IMG/VR virus record: IMGVR_UViG_3300042691_038416
Location: 1 to 64,000 of that record
Length of the DNA stretch: 64,000 nt
Reading direction: 5' to 3' (one strand)
Source: a virus
Shown here: one piece after another, positions 26,689 to 35,792 of the stretch
How positions within the stretch are numbered: the first letter of the stretch is position 1
Layout: each line of letters begins with the position of its first letter
Translations under genes and position numbers: made by a program
Notes under the pieces: generated by a model
Databases searched by the model: none
Told to the model about the DNA's origin: nothing
The model's input: the letters and a program-made list of their open reading frames with translations, nothing else

Positions 26689-27597
26689 TTACCAATATCC
26701 TGAGAATGTTGTATTAAATCCTAATGCTTTAGCATAACGAGGCAAACGACAGCTCCAATATGAAGCTTTTGTTTTATCTTTCTTTTGAGCGCAATTATGA
26801 CGTTTAGCAAACGCTTTACGTGCTTTTGGGTTATTTAATTTAGCTCTTAATCCTCCACCAGCCATACCAAATGATACTTTTTTAATACGCTTGGATTTAG
26901 GATCACGAACATATACATAAAATTTCTTTGAACCACCACGTTTTGGTTTATTTAAAGCGGGTGTTTTCTTTTTATCTGCCTCATTTAATCCTACAAAATA
27001 TTTTGGATATTTAGTTACTACATTATTAATAGCATCTCTATCCATTCTAGTAATAGCGTCTAAAAGATCATCATGTAATTTACTAAAAAATTCTTTAGAT
27101 TTAGGATCTTGAGATCTTTCATATCTCATCTTAAGATCTTTTAATTTATCTAAATAAGGTAAAAATAATATACTAGTTGTATATTCAGCGTCTTCTTTAC
27201 TACCTAATGTACTATCATAATCATCATCACTCATTAGTAAATCTAAAGGTACTTTTCTACCCTCATATAAACCAAATTTACCTAAATCAGTTTCATTAAG
27301 AAATGCTTTATCAATATCATTTAAGAAAATAGCTTTTTGTTCATATAACTCACGAGCTTCAGCCCATAAATTTAAAAATGCTTCTGAGCCATATCTGAAT
27401 GCGTTTTCAGTTAAAGGTAACTTATTAGTCACATGATACTGCATATTTTCAGTCATAGTAATCTTAGTACCTAAATTTTCATTAAGTACTGGACCTTTAT
27501 TACCAACATTCTCACATGAATGACATCCACAATTACATTTATCCTCTGAGGGAGGAGTGGATAGTACTTCACGTATAAGTTTTTGAATTTTATTCAT
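26689..27597 (-). CDS. Leader-bearing virion-type protein with HNC/WSCR domain (302 aa)
   Basis: It opens with the variant leader MNKIQKLIREVLSTPPSED, then a Cys/His cluster CNCGCHSCEN. The C-terminal ~80 residues (KKFYVYVRDPKSKRIKKVSF, then RHNCAQKKDKTKASYWSCR) match a domain I recall from many aquatic phage virion-associated proteins. Its ATG lies only 2 nt after the class A motif. It heads a multi-gene late unit ending with the 856-aa gene. Confidence 0.78.
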   Translation of the reverse strand: MNKIQKLIREVLSTPPSEDKCNCGCHSCENVGNKGPVLNENLGTKITMTENMQYHVTNKLPLTENAFRYGSEAFLNLWAEARELYEQKAIFLNDIDKAFLNETDLGKFGLYEGRKVPLDLLMSDDDYDSTLGSKEDAEYTTSILFLPYLDKLKDLKMRYERSQDPKSKEFFSKLHDDLLDAITRMDRDAINNVVTKYPKYFVGLNEADKKKTPALNKPKRGGSKKFYVYVRDPKSKRIKKVSFGMAGGGLRAKLNNPKARKAFAKRHNCAQKKDKTKASYWSCRLPRYAKALGFNTTFSGYW

Positions 27598-27599
27598 GA

Positions 27600-27609
27600 T
27601 TATAAATAT
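27600..27609 (-). promoter_or_regulatory. Class A motif abutting a start codon
   Basis: Sense strand AATATTTATAATC then ATG. The spacing is too short for a normal -10 element unless the transcript is leaderless. This makes the promoter reading uncertain. Confidence 0.45.
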
Positions 27610-28673
27610 TAGACTAGTTTACATCTAGGAATAATATCTGAGGCTAAGTTGAATTTTATACGTCCTTCTTGAACTGCTTTCTCAAAGACATTATAATTTT
27701 CAGCACAGATATATTCATTTTTATCATTTATAAATAATAAGTCTTTATTTTGTAGATAATCTTTAGCTAAAGCTAATCCTATAGCGTCATTTAAATCTTG
27801 AGTATTAGATACATCTATTGAGCCAAAATCTACATCTAACCCAGGATATAAACTTTCTATTACATCTCTAATCTCATTCTTATCAGCTCCAACTGATGTG
27901 ATTTGAGCTATCCAAGGTACACTTTTAGTAAGATCTATATTATATTTTTCAACAAAATCTTTTGGTTTTCCACTATTAAATAAAGACATTTTAGAAGCTC
28001 TATTTATATATTTTGGAGAGGCTAATATTGATAATCCTCTTTTAACTTCTAAAACATGACTATCTATACTAATATCACCTTTTGATTCTTTACTAGATTT
28101 ATGTTTTTTAGCATTTCTTAAAAATATAACTAAAGCTAATTCACCTTTACCAAAAGTAACATTCTCAGAGGCTCCAGCCATATTAATTATCTTATTTTTA
28201 AAAGAATCAGTTAATGGAATAGGAGCAAATAAGGTTTCTAAAGTATCATTACCTAATAAATCACTATGATTTACAGTTGGATCTTTTATATAATCTGCTA
28301 ATTCTTGAAGTTGATTTGCTTTATTAGCATAAAGTAATATTAAATCTATTATTTGATCTGATAAGTTTTTATCAGTAAGTTCTTTAGATATATCTTTTTC
28401 TAACTGGCTGTCATCTTTATCTTCGGCTTTATTTACTTTATTTAAATAAGTAATAACTTTCTTTTTAACTTCATCATCAGATAAAGATGTTAATAAATTT
28501 AATATTTCACCATCATAATCAGGTTTTTCTTCTTTTTCCTGCTCATCTAATTTAACGCCTAAATTTTCTAATAAATCAGCTAAAAGATTGATATCCTGCT
28601 CATCACTTAAGTCAGGATATCCTTTTGGAAATTTATACGCGTATTTTTTAAAAAACAAATCTAATGAATCCAT
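27609..28673 (-). CDS. PD-(D/E)XK-like nuclease in the late region (354 aa)
   Basis: Residues 175-212 show GKGELAL, KGDISID and HVLEVK, giving the Glu178, Asp200, Glu209 and Lys211 pattern of PD-(D/E)XK nucleases. The N-terminal part is helical and acidic. I recall similar aquatic phage proteins. Being inside a late unit, it could act in packaging, recombination or as a delivered nuclease. Activity is inferred from motif only. Confidence 0.72.
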   Translation of the reverse strand: MDSLDLFFKKYAYKFPKGYPDLSDEQDINLLADLLENLGVKLDEQEKEEKPDYDGEILNLLTSLSDDEVKKKVITYLNKVNKAEDKDDSQLEKDISKELTDKNLSDQIIDLILLYANKANQLQELADYIKDPTVNHSDLLGNDTLETLFAPIPLTDSFKNKIINMAGASENVTFGKGELALVIFLRNAKKHKSSKESKGDISIDSHVLEVKRGLSILASPKYINRASKMSLFNSGKPKDFVEKYNIDLTKSVPWIAQITSVGADKNEIRDVIESLYPGLDVDFGSIDVSNTQDLNDAIGLALAKDYLQNKDLLFINDKNEYICAENYNVFEKAVQEGRIKFNLASDIIPRCKLV

Positions 28674-29185
28674 TATGTTATAGGGGGTATTTCTTCAGTA
28701 GGTTCTTCAATTGGTTCCTCATCAGCTGGGGCTTCTGGAGCTGTCTCAGGAGCTGCTGATTCTTCAGGAGCTGATTTTTCTGGTGTTGGTTTAGCACCGT
28801 AAGATAAAATTCTAGCAATTGCTTCTATACAATTTTGCTCTTCACTTAAATTTAATAAGTAATATTTTTTACCTTCAACTTTAGCAATCCAAGTTCTGTC
28901 AGTATATATAAGATAAAATACTTGATCATTACCTAATATAATACGGAATGTAGTAGGGCGTGGTGCTACCCATTCAATATCTTTTAAAAATAATTCATAC
29001 TGATCTGTTAAAATTTTAACAATAGTATCTTTAAGAGTAGGGAATTTAACTAATACTGGAAATCTCTCATTATCTAATGAGACCACAGAAGGACTATCTA
29101 AATCCACCTCAGTTGATTTAGCGGTACTTGAGTAGACTTTTTTTACTAAATCTTTAATTTTATTTTTTAATTCGTCTTTAGTCAT
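28673..29185 (-). CDS. Leader-like late protein with acidic tail (170 aa)
   Basis: The N terminus MTKDELKNKIKDLVKKVYSS is a looser version of the shared leader. It is followed by a ~90-residue domain (PVLVKFPTLKD, IEWVAPRPTTFRI, FYLIYTDRTWIAK) that I recall without function, and a Pro/Glu/Ala-rich disordered tail. It is coupled to its neighbours by a 1-nt overlap and a nearby overlap. Confidence 0.75.
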   Translation of the reverse strand: MTKDELKNKIKDLVKKVYSSTAKSTEVDLDSPSVVSLDNERFPVLVKFPTLKDTIVKILTDQYELFLKDIEWVAPRPTTFRIILGNDQVFYLIYTDRTWIAKVEGKKYYLLNLSEEQNCIEAIARILSYGAKPTPEKSAPEESAAPETAPEAPADEEPIEEPTEEIPPIT

Positions 29186-29570
29186 TTGATATAGATACTA
29201 TACGATTATAATCACTCATAGTAAGAGTTTTACCTTCTTTAGATAATGCTATAATATTTTCAGCTACTTTATGCAAATCCATATCAGTTTGAGCATCTTC
29301 TTTAGAATACTCTAATAAACGAATTAATAATGGAATATCCAATGTTGCTTTATCTGTTGGATTACTTGGACCCATTAGCGCTTTTCTAACAGCTTCTTTA
29401 ATTCGTTGTTTATTTTCTTTCATAGCAGTAGATTCAGCTCTTTTAAACGCAGCACCAGTCATTACTTTTTCAGCATCAGCGCCATATTTATCAATCCAAG
29501 ACTTTTTATTTGCCTTATATTGATTGAAGAACTGTTTTTGTAAAGCTAATATACGTGGTGTTGGTTTCAT
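29178..29570 (-). CDS. Unknown late helical protein (130 aa)
   Basis: This basic then acidic protein contains RIKEAVRKALMGPSN, an internal copy of the leader pattern, followed by LDIPLLIRLLEYSKED. I recall similar proteins from aquatic phages with no known function. Translation is coupled to the preceding small gene by TAATG. Confidence 0.72.
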   Translation of the reverse strand: MKPTPRILALQKQFFNQYKANKKSWIDKYGADAEKVMTGAAFKRAESTAMKENKQRIKEAVRKALMGPSNPTDKATLDIPLLIRLLEYSKEDAQTDMDLHKVAENIIALSKEGKTLTMSDYNRIVSISND

Positions 29571-29743
29571 TATTTTACTTTTGCTTCAGCAACTGAGGCT
29601 TTATTGTAAGCTGATATAAGTTTCTTTAATTCACTTAATGCTTTACGAGCTCTTCCTTTAGCTGCTTTAGTTGTGTCTTCGTGATTAGTTTTTGCGGTTT
29701 CATATAACCCACTAATTTGTTCAAATAGTTCTTGACTGTTCAT
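29570..29743 (-). CDS. Small Lys-rich histone-like protein (57 aa)
   Basis: The ORF is too short for usual cut-offs but begins MNSQELFEQISGLYETAK and has a basic centre KAAKGRARKALSELKK with Lys/Ala-rich tail. It shares a TAATG overlap with the 130-aa gene and lies in a tight late unit, so it is probably real. A DNA-condensing role is suggested by composition only. Confidence 0.6.
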   Translation of the reverse strand: MNSQELFEQISGLYETAKTNHEDTTKAAKGRARKALSELKKLISAYNKASVAEAKVK

Positions 29744-29781
29744 AATTTTTATTTTTTAATTGTTTATAAATTTTATTTTAA

Positions 29782-30372
29782 TTAGAATCTAGTTTCTAAA
29801 TCATCAATAATTGATCCAGCCATACTTGTGAAATCAATATTGTTATTGTTTTTACCCATATTCCAAACATGTTGTAATGCAATTTTCATATATTCTACTT
29901 TATCTGAAGAATTATCATCATCTAACATTTCCTCTAATGATTCGGCTACAGCTTGTTGTCCTACTACTTGTGTTCTAACTAACATAGTAATAGTATTACC
30001 AATTTGGTTGGTTAATTTTTCATCACCTAATGCTTTAGCATTTGCTAATGCTTTACTTAAAGCGTCTTGAATAGCTTTAACTTTAGGATCAATATCAATT
30101 TCATTAGATACCTCAGGAGACATAGTATCAGTTGGCATTTCCATACCAGTGTCTACAGTTGGTTCTTCAGTATCCATACTCATATCTAATTCTACTGAGT
30201 CATCTTGTGGAGCTACATCTTTTTTCTTTTTCTTAGCTTCACCTAATGAAGAATGTATGATTTCTTTAATTTTATCTCTAAGTGTAGATTCAGTTAAAGT
30301 ATGAGGAGTTTCGCTTTCAATGATTATTTTACCGAAAGCTAACTTTTGCATTTTTTCATATTGGTTGTTCAT
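29782..30372 (-). CDS. Late protein with internal KEEI leader (196 aa)
   Basis: The shared pattern appears at residues about 28-45 (LRDKIKEIIHSSLGEAKKKK), after a short N-terminal arm. An acidic linker and a C-terminal helical domain (LEEMLDDDNSSDKVEYMKIA) follow. It is preceded by a class A motif and belongs with the KEEI set. A virion role is inferred. Confidence 0.75.
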   Translation of the reverse strand: MNNQYEKMQKLAFGKIIIESETPHTLTESTLRDKIKEIIHSSLGEAKKKKKDVAPQDDSVELDMSMDTEEPTVDTGMEMPTDTMSPEVSNEIDIDPKVKAIQDALSKALANAKALGDEKLTNQIGNTITMLVRTQVVGQQAVAESLEEMLDDDNSSDKVEYMKIALQHVWNMGKNNNNIDFTSMAGSIIDDLETRF

Positions 30373-30386
30373 TTGAGTATATTTTG

Positions 30387-30396
30387 TTATAAATAT
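30387..30396 (-). promoter_or_regulatory. Class A late-type motif
   Basis: Sense strand AATATTTATAACAAAATATAC, 14 nt before the 196-aa gene. Confidence 0.55.
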
Positions 30397-30404
30397 TAAT
30401 GATT

Positions 30405-31046
30405 TTAATTAGATTTTATTTTTTTATCATGAAGGTAATCAGTTAATATACTACCAATAGCTCCAATTTTTTGTCTAACTAAAATCCAATCATCTAATGT
30501 TAATTGATATTTGTTTTCATAATATGACATAGCTAGTACACCAATAAAATTATCATTTAAATCATGGATAGCTAATAAATAAAAAGATTTAGTACTATAT
30601 TCTTTTTCATTAATAGGAAAAAGACCACAATCTGTATCACTTTTACTTGTGTCTGGTATAGCTATTTCACCTTCTTTGTATAGAGTTGAAAATGTTTTAG
30701 GGAATAAAGAAACTGGGATGTTTTGAAATGTTTCTTTAATTGATGGGGTATTACTTGTAGTACGTTCATAGAATATACTAAATTTTTTAATAGATTTACC
30801 TGTTGGGTAAAAATTACCTCCATTATGAAATTGAGAAATACATATTCTATCACAACCTAATTCCTCCATAAGTTGTTCAATTTGTAAATCTACCTTTTCA
30901 TCTTTAATAATAGATTCACCTAAAATATCCCTACTATTTTTTTGAAAAAACTTTAATTTTATCCATTCTAAAATAGTTGGTCCTATTATAGATGTTATCA
31001 AAGCTGTTATAATAGCTACCATTACTGGTATTGGTAAATTACTCAT
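30405..31046 (-). CDS. Membrane-anchored GAF-like domain protein
   Basis: An N-terminal membrane helix (residues about 5-27, VMVAIITALITSIIGPTIL) is followed by a ~170-residue soluble domain with CDRICISQFHNGGNFYPTG and FIGVLAMSYYENK, like a GAF ligand-sensing fold. The soluble part would face the cytoplasm. A sensor or membrane-sensing role during infection is inferred. It lies 4 nt after the Zn-ribbon-like gene. Confidence 0.7.
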   Translation of the reverse strand: MSNLPIPVMVAIITALITSIIGPTILEWIKLKFFQKNSRDILGESIIKDEKVDLQIEQLMEELGCDRICISQFHNGGNFYPTGKSIKKFSIFYERTTSNTPSIKETFQNIPVSLFPKTFSTLYKEGEIAIPDTSKSDTDCGLFPINEKEYSTKSFYLLAIHDLNDNFIGVLAMSYYENKYQLTLDDWILVRQKIGAIGSILTDYLHDKKIKSN

Positions 31047-31050
31047 AAGT

Positions 31051-31620
31051 TTACTTTTTCAGATTTTGTAAATATTTAATTGTTTCCTCTTTGTTTTCCA
31101 ACAACTTTTTCTTTGAAGAACCAACCCATTTTTCTACATCACCTGCTTCAGTGATAAAAGATTCATTTGAGCTATTTATAATTTCATCCATCCAAGTACT
31201 ATAATCTCCGATAATATGATCTAAATCAGAGTTAATAATATTTTTCTCGTATTCTTCCCACAAACCCAATTTACGAATGTCAGTTTCAAATTCTACCTGA
31301 CAATTAAAACATCTTTTATATTGAATATAAAATAACTTATCATATTTATTTTTCATTAAATTAGAGCAGCAAGGACAAAATAGTGGAAGGGTAACTTCCT
31401 TCTTTGCCTTATCTAATTTAGTAATATTTTGCTTTATACCGTTTTTGATGGTCCACTGTCTTCCATCTTCTTCCCATATATCACCTTCCTCATGAAACTC
31501 TTGTTTTTTACTATAACCTACACCACCAATAGTTCTTTCACCTTGTTTACCTGTCATTAGGTTACGAAGACGCTGAACATCAGCTGATTTAAAATCTTTT
31601 TTTAAAACGTTTTCAGACAT
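31051..31620 (-). CDS. Zn-ribbon-like protein (189 aa)
   Basis: It has the pattern LFCPCCSNLMK followed by KRCFNCQVEFE, a C-x2-C...C-x2-C zinc ribbon, after GDIWEEDGRQWTIKNG. I recall the same architecture in aquatic phages. Nucleic-acid binding or transcription-related roles are possible. It is in the same unit as the GAF-like gene. Confidence 0.72.
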   Translation of the reverse strand: MSENVLKKDFKSADVQRLRNLMTGKQGERTIGGVGYSKKQEFHEEGDIWEEDGRQWTIKNGIKQNITKLDKAKKEVTLPLFCPCCSNLMKNKYDKLFYIQYKRCFNCQVEFETDIRKLGLWEEYEKNIINSDLDHIIGDYSTWMDEIINSSNESFITEAGDVEKWVGSSKKKLLENKEETIKYLQNLKK

Positions 31621-31621
31621 A

Positions 31622-32146
31622 TTATTTTAGTAACTTTTTGATTTCTTCTTTAACTAATTTTTTAAGTTCACTCATTGATTCTTCACTCTTTAAATCAAAA
31701 TCTAGACCAGCATTATCCATAACAGTACCAATAATTTTTTCAGTTACTTTTTTAGTTGGATTACCAGTTGATGGAAATACTAAAGTATCTCCTACTATTT
31801 TCCATTTTAATAAACTAGGTTTAGATGACAAAGTCTTAATAAAAGCATCAATAGCAGCTTTAGTTTTTACTGGGAATGGTTTACCTCTTTCTTTTTCTGC
31901 TTTTTTCTTAGCAAAGGGTTGACTAGGTCCAAAATGATCAGTTACTGCTTTTTCAATATCCGCTTTAGTATTTCTTACATTAGAAACATAAGCTCCATAG
32001 TTATCTATTTTTTCTAAAGCAGCTACAGCATCTTTAACTGTACCACCTAGAGGTGTAAGTACTAAGTCATAAGTTAATTTTTCCTTATTACTTTTTTCTT
32101 CACCACCTTCTTCTTGTTCTACTAACTTATATTTAAATTTATTCAT
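31622..32146 (-). CDS. Late protein with C-terminal KEEI-like motif (174 aa)
   Basis: This 174-aa Lys-rich protein ends in MSELKKLVKEEIKKLLK, a C-terminal copy of the shared leader pattern. It overlaps the HAD gene by 4 nt, so the two are co-translated. If the leader is a targeting tag, a C-terminal position would be unusual. Confidence 0.72.
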   Translation of the reverse strand: MNKFKYKLVEQEEGGEEKSNKEKLTYDLVLTPLGGTVKDAVAALEKIDNYGAYVSNVRNTKADIEKAVTDHFGPSQPFAKKKAEKERGKPFPVKTKAAIDAFIKTLSSKPSLLKWKIVGDTLVFPSTGNPTKKVTEKIIGTVMDNAGLDFDLKSEESMSELKKLVKEEIKKLLK

Positions 32147-32673
32147 AGTCCTAGTTTTTCTAATTCATTTATTACTTGCCCAGTTGATGTATATAATATA
32201 CCTATACCACCTGCTACTTTCCATTCGTCTATATTTTTAGGTAAATCGTCAATAAGAATAGATTTACCTGAAGCATAATCTTTTTTATTTTCTCTTTTAG
32301 ATAAAATTAATCTGGTTCCAGGTAAATTTTCTTGAACCCATAATTTTTTACCATAGCGAGATGAATAATCAGATGAAGGAGCTGATAGTAATGATGGTTT
32401 ATATTTTGATATATAACTCCATAATTGTTTACCTCCAGATGTCCATGGCATTTTAGACCAAAACTGTTCACCTACTTTAGTGATTAGTTCCCAAAACTTT
32501 TTAGTACCAAATCTAGTTTCATACTCATTAGGAGACATACCTCCAAACTGTTCAAAACGTCTATTAAAATCACATAGTACACCATCCATATCACAATATA
32601 TTTTATATTGTGCTACTTGAGCTGCTTGTTCTTCTTCTCTTAACTGTTTATATATATTTGTTAATTTATACAT
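32143..32673 (-). CDS. HAD-family phosphatase / 5'-nucleotidase-like
   Basis: The HAD motif I, IYCDMDGVLCDF (Asp28, Asp30), motif II LLSAPSSD and motif IV ILIDDLPKN are present, fitting 5'(3')-deoxyribonucleotidase-like enzymes. A ~20-residue N-terminal extension (MYKLTNIYKQLREEEQ) precedes the domain and loosely resembles the shared leader. It lies beside the nucleotidyltransferase genes, hinting at a nucleotide-processing cluster. Confidence 0.8.
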   Translation of the reverse strand: MYKLTNIYKQLREEEQAAQVAQYKIYCDMDGVLCDFNRRFEQFGGMSPNEYETRFGTKKFWELITKVGEQFWSKMPWTSGGKQLWSYISKYKPSLLSAPSSDYSSRYGKKLWVQENLPGTRLILSKRENKKDYASGKSILIDDLPKNIDEWKVAGGIGILYTSTGQVINELEKLGL

Positions 32674-34807
32674 TCTTAATTGAATCTTCCCAATTTCTAA
32701 AAATTATATTTCCGTTAAGGTAGGCTTCTTTTTCCAACTCTTGTAAGTTAGAATCCTCATTAGTATTAGTAGTGTTAACATTATTTAATCTACCTTCATT
32801 ATCTTGAATACGATGAATCATTTCATGTGAGTAAGAACGCAACACATCTTTTGGATGACGATTTAAAGTATATAAAGTAATTGAACATTCATTAGGATTA
32901 TAATATGCGGTTTTACCTAAAATATTTTCAGCGTTTTTTACATCACTATTTATTATTTTTAATTTAGGTAAAGGTGATATATTTAAACCTTGATCCATCA
33001 TATATTTAGTTAATGATGCTAAAGCACTTTTAAAATCAGTTGGTTGAGAATGCATACAACCACAATTTTCATTTAACTCAATTTTAGGATCTGGAGTCTG
33101 GAAATCCTTTTTACGCATTATAGTTTTAGCTATAATTTTATCAGACATTTGAACTAATGGAATATTGATATTAGTCCTATTATCTGATGCTACTACTTCT
33201 CTGTATTTAGTAAGGAAATCATTTAATTCATTTTTCTTACGAGCTAAACGTTTAAAAAATCCAATAAGTTCAGCTGGTGAGATAGGTTTGATATTTCTAG
33301 GATCATTTAATCTATCAAAGAAATGTTTAGTAAAATCAACATCTACAGGTGATAATTCCTTATCAGCATATGCTTCAACTGATTTAAGATCAGCTTGAGA
33401 CATTTCTTCTTGAATATTAAATATTTTCTTAATTTTTTCTTGAGGTATTCCAGCTGGTAGAAATTTAGATATATCTTGTTCAGGCTGTAATGCTTGTCTA
33501 AAATCTGTGGCGTTTATATTTTCACCTTGAGATACAGTTGTTCCACCATCAAATACTTTAGCATTCATATAACGAGGATCATTACCTACTTTCACATATC
33601 TATCTTCTTCTCCTTTACCATATACAGCTATATAATTGTTATTTTGATTAGCTTCTATAGTATCTAAAACATATTTTACAGGTGAACCCTGAATAATTTT
33701 AATATCTAATTTTCCGCCTAATAATGTATTATATAGTTCCCAAATAGCTTTACTTTGTTCAGCAGTAACACCCTCAACTGGTTTAGCTGAGATTAGGATT
33801 TCTATTTTATCTGCTATATTAAGTAATTTTTTAGCTACTTCAAAATGTCCTTTATGAGGTGGTTTAAATTTACCTGGGTATAAAGCAATTATTGGATTTG
33901 ATTCTTGTTCAAATAATAATGGTAAAAGTAATGCTCTAGTTAAAGCATTAGCTTCTAATAAACTATCAACAGAATTTAAAGCTGCTTGTTTATTATCACC
34001 TTTAGGTGTATTAACTTCACCACTTTTAATAGATACCATTGATTTAAAAATACCTTTTACTCTATTTTTAGAACGAGGATTTTTTAAATTAGTAGATAAA
34101 TCTTTTAATAATGTTTTAAAATCAGCGTCTATATTATAATTTGTAAATAATTTTTTAACATCATTCCAATTAGATGATTTCCAAACATCTGTTCTTTCAG
34201 TTTCTTTAAAATTATCTAAAGTAACAATACGTAATGTTAAAGCTTGACTTGATAAATTAAATTCATATTCTTGATTAGGTTCTAAAGCAGGTACATTTTT
34301 AATACCTAAACGAGCAAATATTTCTTTAGGATCTTCTTCTAAACATATTACTTTAGTTAAACCTAATAATAAACCCTGTACCTCAGCTGGATAATCTAAA
34401 AATGTATTTTTAAATGTAGATTCTTCTTCACTAATAGATACAATATTATCTATTTGAACAAATTCACCAGGCATTCCTACTATCGGATATAATATAGTCA
34501 CTAATTCTCCACTACTAAGAGATTTCTTACCTTTATATTTATCACTTTTAAATGGTACAATTACTGAGTCAGGTTGAGAAGCAAAAAATTTAGCTAAATC
34601 TTGTTTAATTATTTTTTTATCTTCACCTTCTAATTGTACAATTAAGTCAATATCACCAAAATCTTGTTTTGTTCCTGCGTTGTATGAGCCAGTAATTTTA
34701 GCTGATTTAAAGCCAGAAAATTTAGATAATACTTTTTCAATATAATCTTTAACTGTATTCTCAACAGCTGCTCTAGATATTCTATTTCCTCCTGCTGAAC
34801 CTGACAT
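32666..34807 (-). CDS. Three-domain nucleotidyltransferase / HxGH / HExxH protein
   Basis: Residues 39-56 (GSYNAGTKQDFGDIDL) are a DNA-polymerase-beta-type nucleotidyltransferase core. Residues 308-321 (YPGKFKPPHKGH) give the HxGH of cytidylyltransferase/NMN adenylyltransferase-like folds. Residues 661-665 (HEMIH) are a HExxH metallopeptidase-like helix with EKEAY near 690. The region 490-570 resembles a phage domain I recall in similar proteins. The combination is unusual. It is coupled to a second nucleotidyltransferase and the HAD gene. Confidence 0.8.
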   Translation of the reverse strand: MSGSAGGNRISRAAVENTVKDYIEKVLSKFSGFKSAKITGSYNAGTKQDFGDIDLIVQLEGEDKKIIKQDLAKFFASQPDSVIVPFKSDKYKGKKSLSSGELVTILYPIVGMPGEFVQIDNIVSISEEESTFKNTFLDYPAEVQGLLLGLTKVICLEEDPKEIFARLGIKNVPALEPNQEYEFNLSSQALTLRIVTLDNFKETERTDVWKSSNWNDVKKLFTNYNIDADFKTLLKDLSTNLKNPRSKNRVKGIFKSMVSIKSGEVNTPKGDNKQAALNSVDSLLEANALTRALLLPLLFEQESNPIIALYPGKFKPPHKGHFEVAKKLLNIADKIEILISAKPVEGVTAEQSKAIWELYNTLLGGKLDIKIIQGSPVKYVLDTIEANQNNNYIAVYGKGEEDRYVKVGNDPRYMNAKVFDGGTTVSQGENINATDFRQALQPEQDISKFLPAGIPQEKIKKIFNIQEEMSQADLKSVEAYADKELSPVDVDFTKHFFDRLNDPRNIKPISPAELIGFFKRLARKKNELNDFLTKYREVVASDNRTNINIPLVQMSDKIIAKTIMRKKDFQTPDPKIELNENCGCMHSQPTDFKSALASLTKYMMDQGLNISPLPKLKIINSDVKNAENILGKTAYYNPNECSITLYTLNRHPKDVLRSYSHEMIHRIQDNEGRLNNVNTTNTNEDSNLQELEKEAYLNGNIIFRNWEDSIKNV

Positions 34808-35769
34808 TACGCTGTTTTATATTTAGATAAGTTAGAATTGTCTGGTAGAAATTTACCTTTAAGGCCTAAACGATCTTGATTTTTAATCCAATAGTCTTGT
34901 AAATCATTTGGAATATCAGCTCTAGTTGAGTCTAAAATTCTTAAATATGTATCAAACACTCTATTCAATTTATCTTCAGGTAAATTCTTTTTAATATAAT
35001 CCATTAATTCAAAATAGTCATTTAGAATATCTTGAGTTAAATTAATGTTAAATCCTTTATTTAAAGCTTGTAATGCTTCTTGAGGACTAGTAGCTACTAT
35101 CTCACCAGTACTTTTTAATTTTACTCCTGTACCGTGACTGAAAGTCATATCTAATGCCTGGAATAAAGCTACCATTAATTGAGTTCTATGTAAACCTTTA
35201 ACATTATCTTTGTAAGTATTAGAATAGTAACTAAAATTTAACCAATCTATATTACCTACGTTAATATCAATTTGAACTGCTTTATCTTCTATTTGCTCAC
35301 CATTCTCATTAAACTGAGGGAAATTACAAAATATGGATCCGTTAGCAGTTGATTTATTATCAGTTTCCATAAACTCAGATTTTTCTTCCATGTTAGTAGA
35401 TACTAACTCTAACATGGCTCTAAGTTTACTTTGAGCCTCAGTTGCGCTTTTAGCTCTTTTTCTTATTTTTTCATAAGTAGCATTAAACTCATCAGAATTA
35501 ATATTCCAATCAGATAATAATGGTTCACCATCTTTAATAAAATGATCAACACTAAAACCTAAATCAATATCACCAGACTCGTCTTTTTTACCGACTGAGC
35601 CTAAAGTACTAAAGTCAAATTTTACTTTAGGATATATCTTTTTTAATTCCGCTACAAATTTTTCTAATGTAGGTTTAATATATTCTTTTTTTATACTAGA
35701 TGTGGTACCGAATACGTTACCTCCTTCATCAAGATATATTTCCCTTAAAAGACTGATTAAAGATACCAT
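34807..35769 (-). CDS. Pol-beta-like nucleotidyltransferase (320 aa)
   Basis: Residues 57-70 (GSVGKKDESGDIDL, Asp67 and Asp69) form the nucleotidyltransferase core. The N terminus SLISLLREIYLDEGGNVFG is a weak leader-like stretch followed by the conserved TTSSIKKEYIKPTLEK. I recall this family in aquatic phages without an assigned substrate. It starts the nucleotidyltransferase unit with a class A-like motif. Confidence 0.8.
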   Translation of the reverse strand: MVSLISLLREIYLDEGGNVFGTTSSIKKEYIKPTLEKFVAELKKIYPKVKFDFSTLGSVGKKDESGDIDLGFSVDHFIKDGEPLLSDWNINSDEFNATYEKIRKRAKSATEAQSKLRAMLELVSTNMEEKSEFMETDNKSTANGSIFCNFPQFNENGEQIEDKAVQIDINVGNIDWLNFSYYSNTYKDNVKGLHRTQLMVALFQALDMTFSHGTGVKLKSTGEIVATSPQEALQALNKGFNINLTQDILNDYFELMDYIKKNLPEDKLNRVFDTYLRILDSTRADIPNDLQDYWIKNQDRLGLKGKFLPDNSNLSKYKTA

Positions 35770-35781
35770 TAAATATTTTTG

Positions 35782-35791
35782 TCATAAATAT
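35782..35791 (-). promoter_or_regulatory. Class A-like motif (one mismatch)
   Basis: Sense strand ATATTTATGACAAAAATATT, 16 nt before the 320-aa nucleotidyltransferase. The preceding gene is early-type. Confidence 0.5.
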
Positions 35792-35792
35792 G

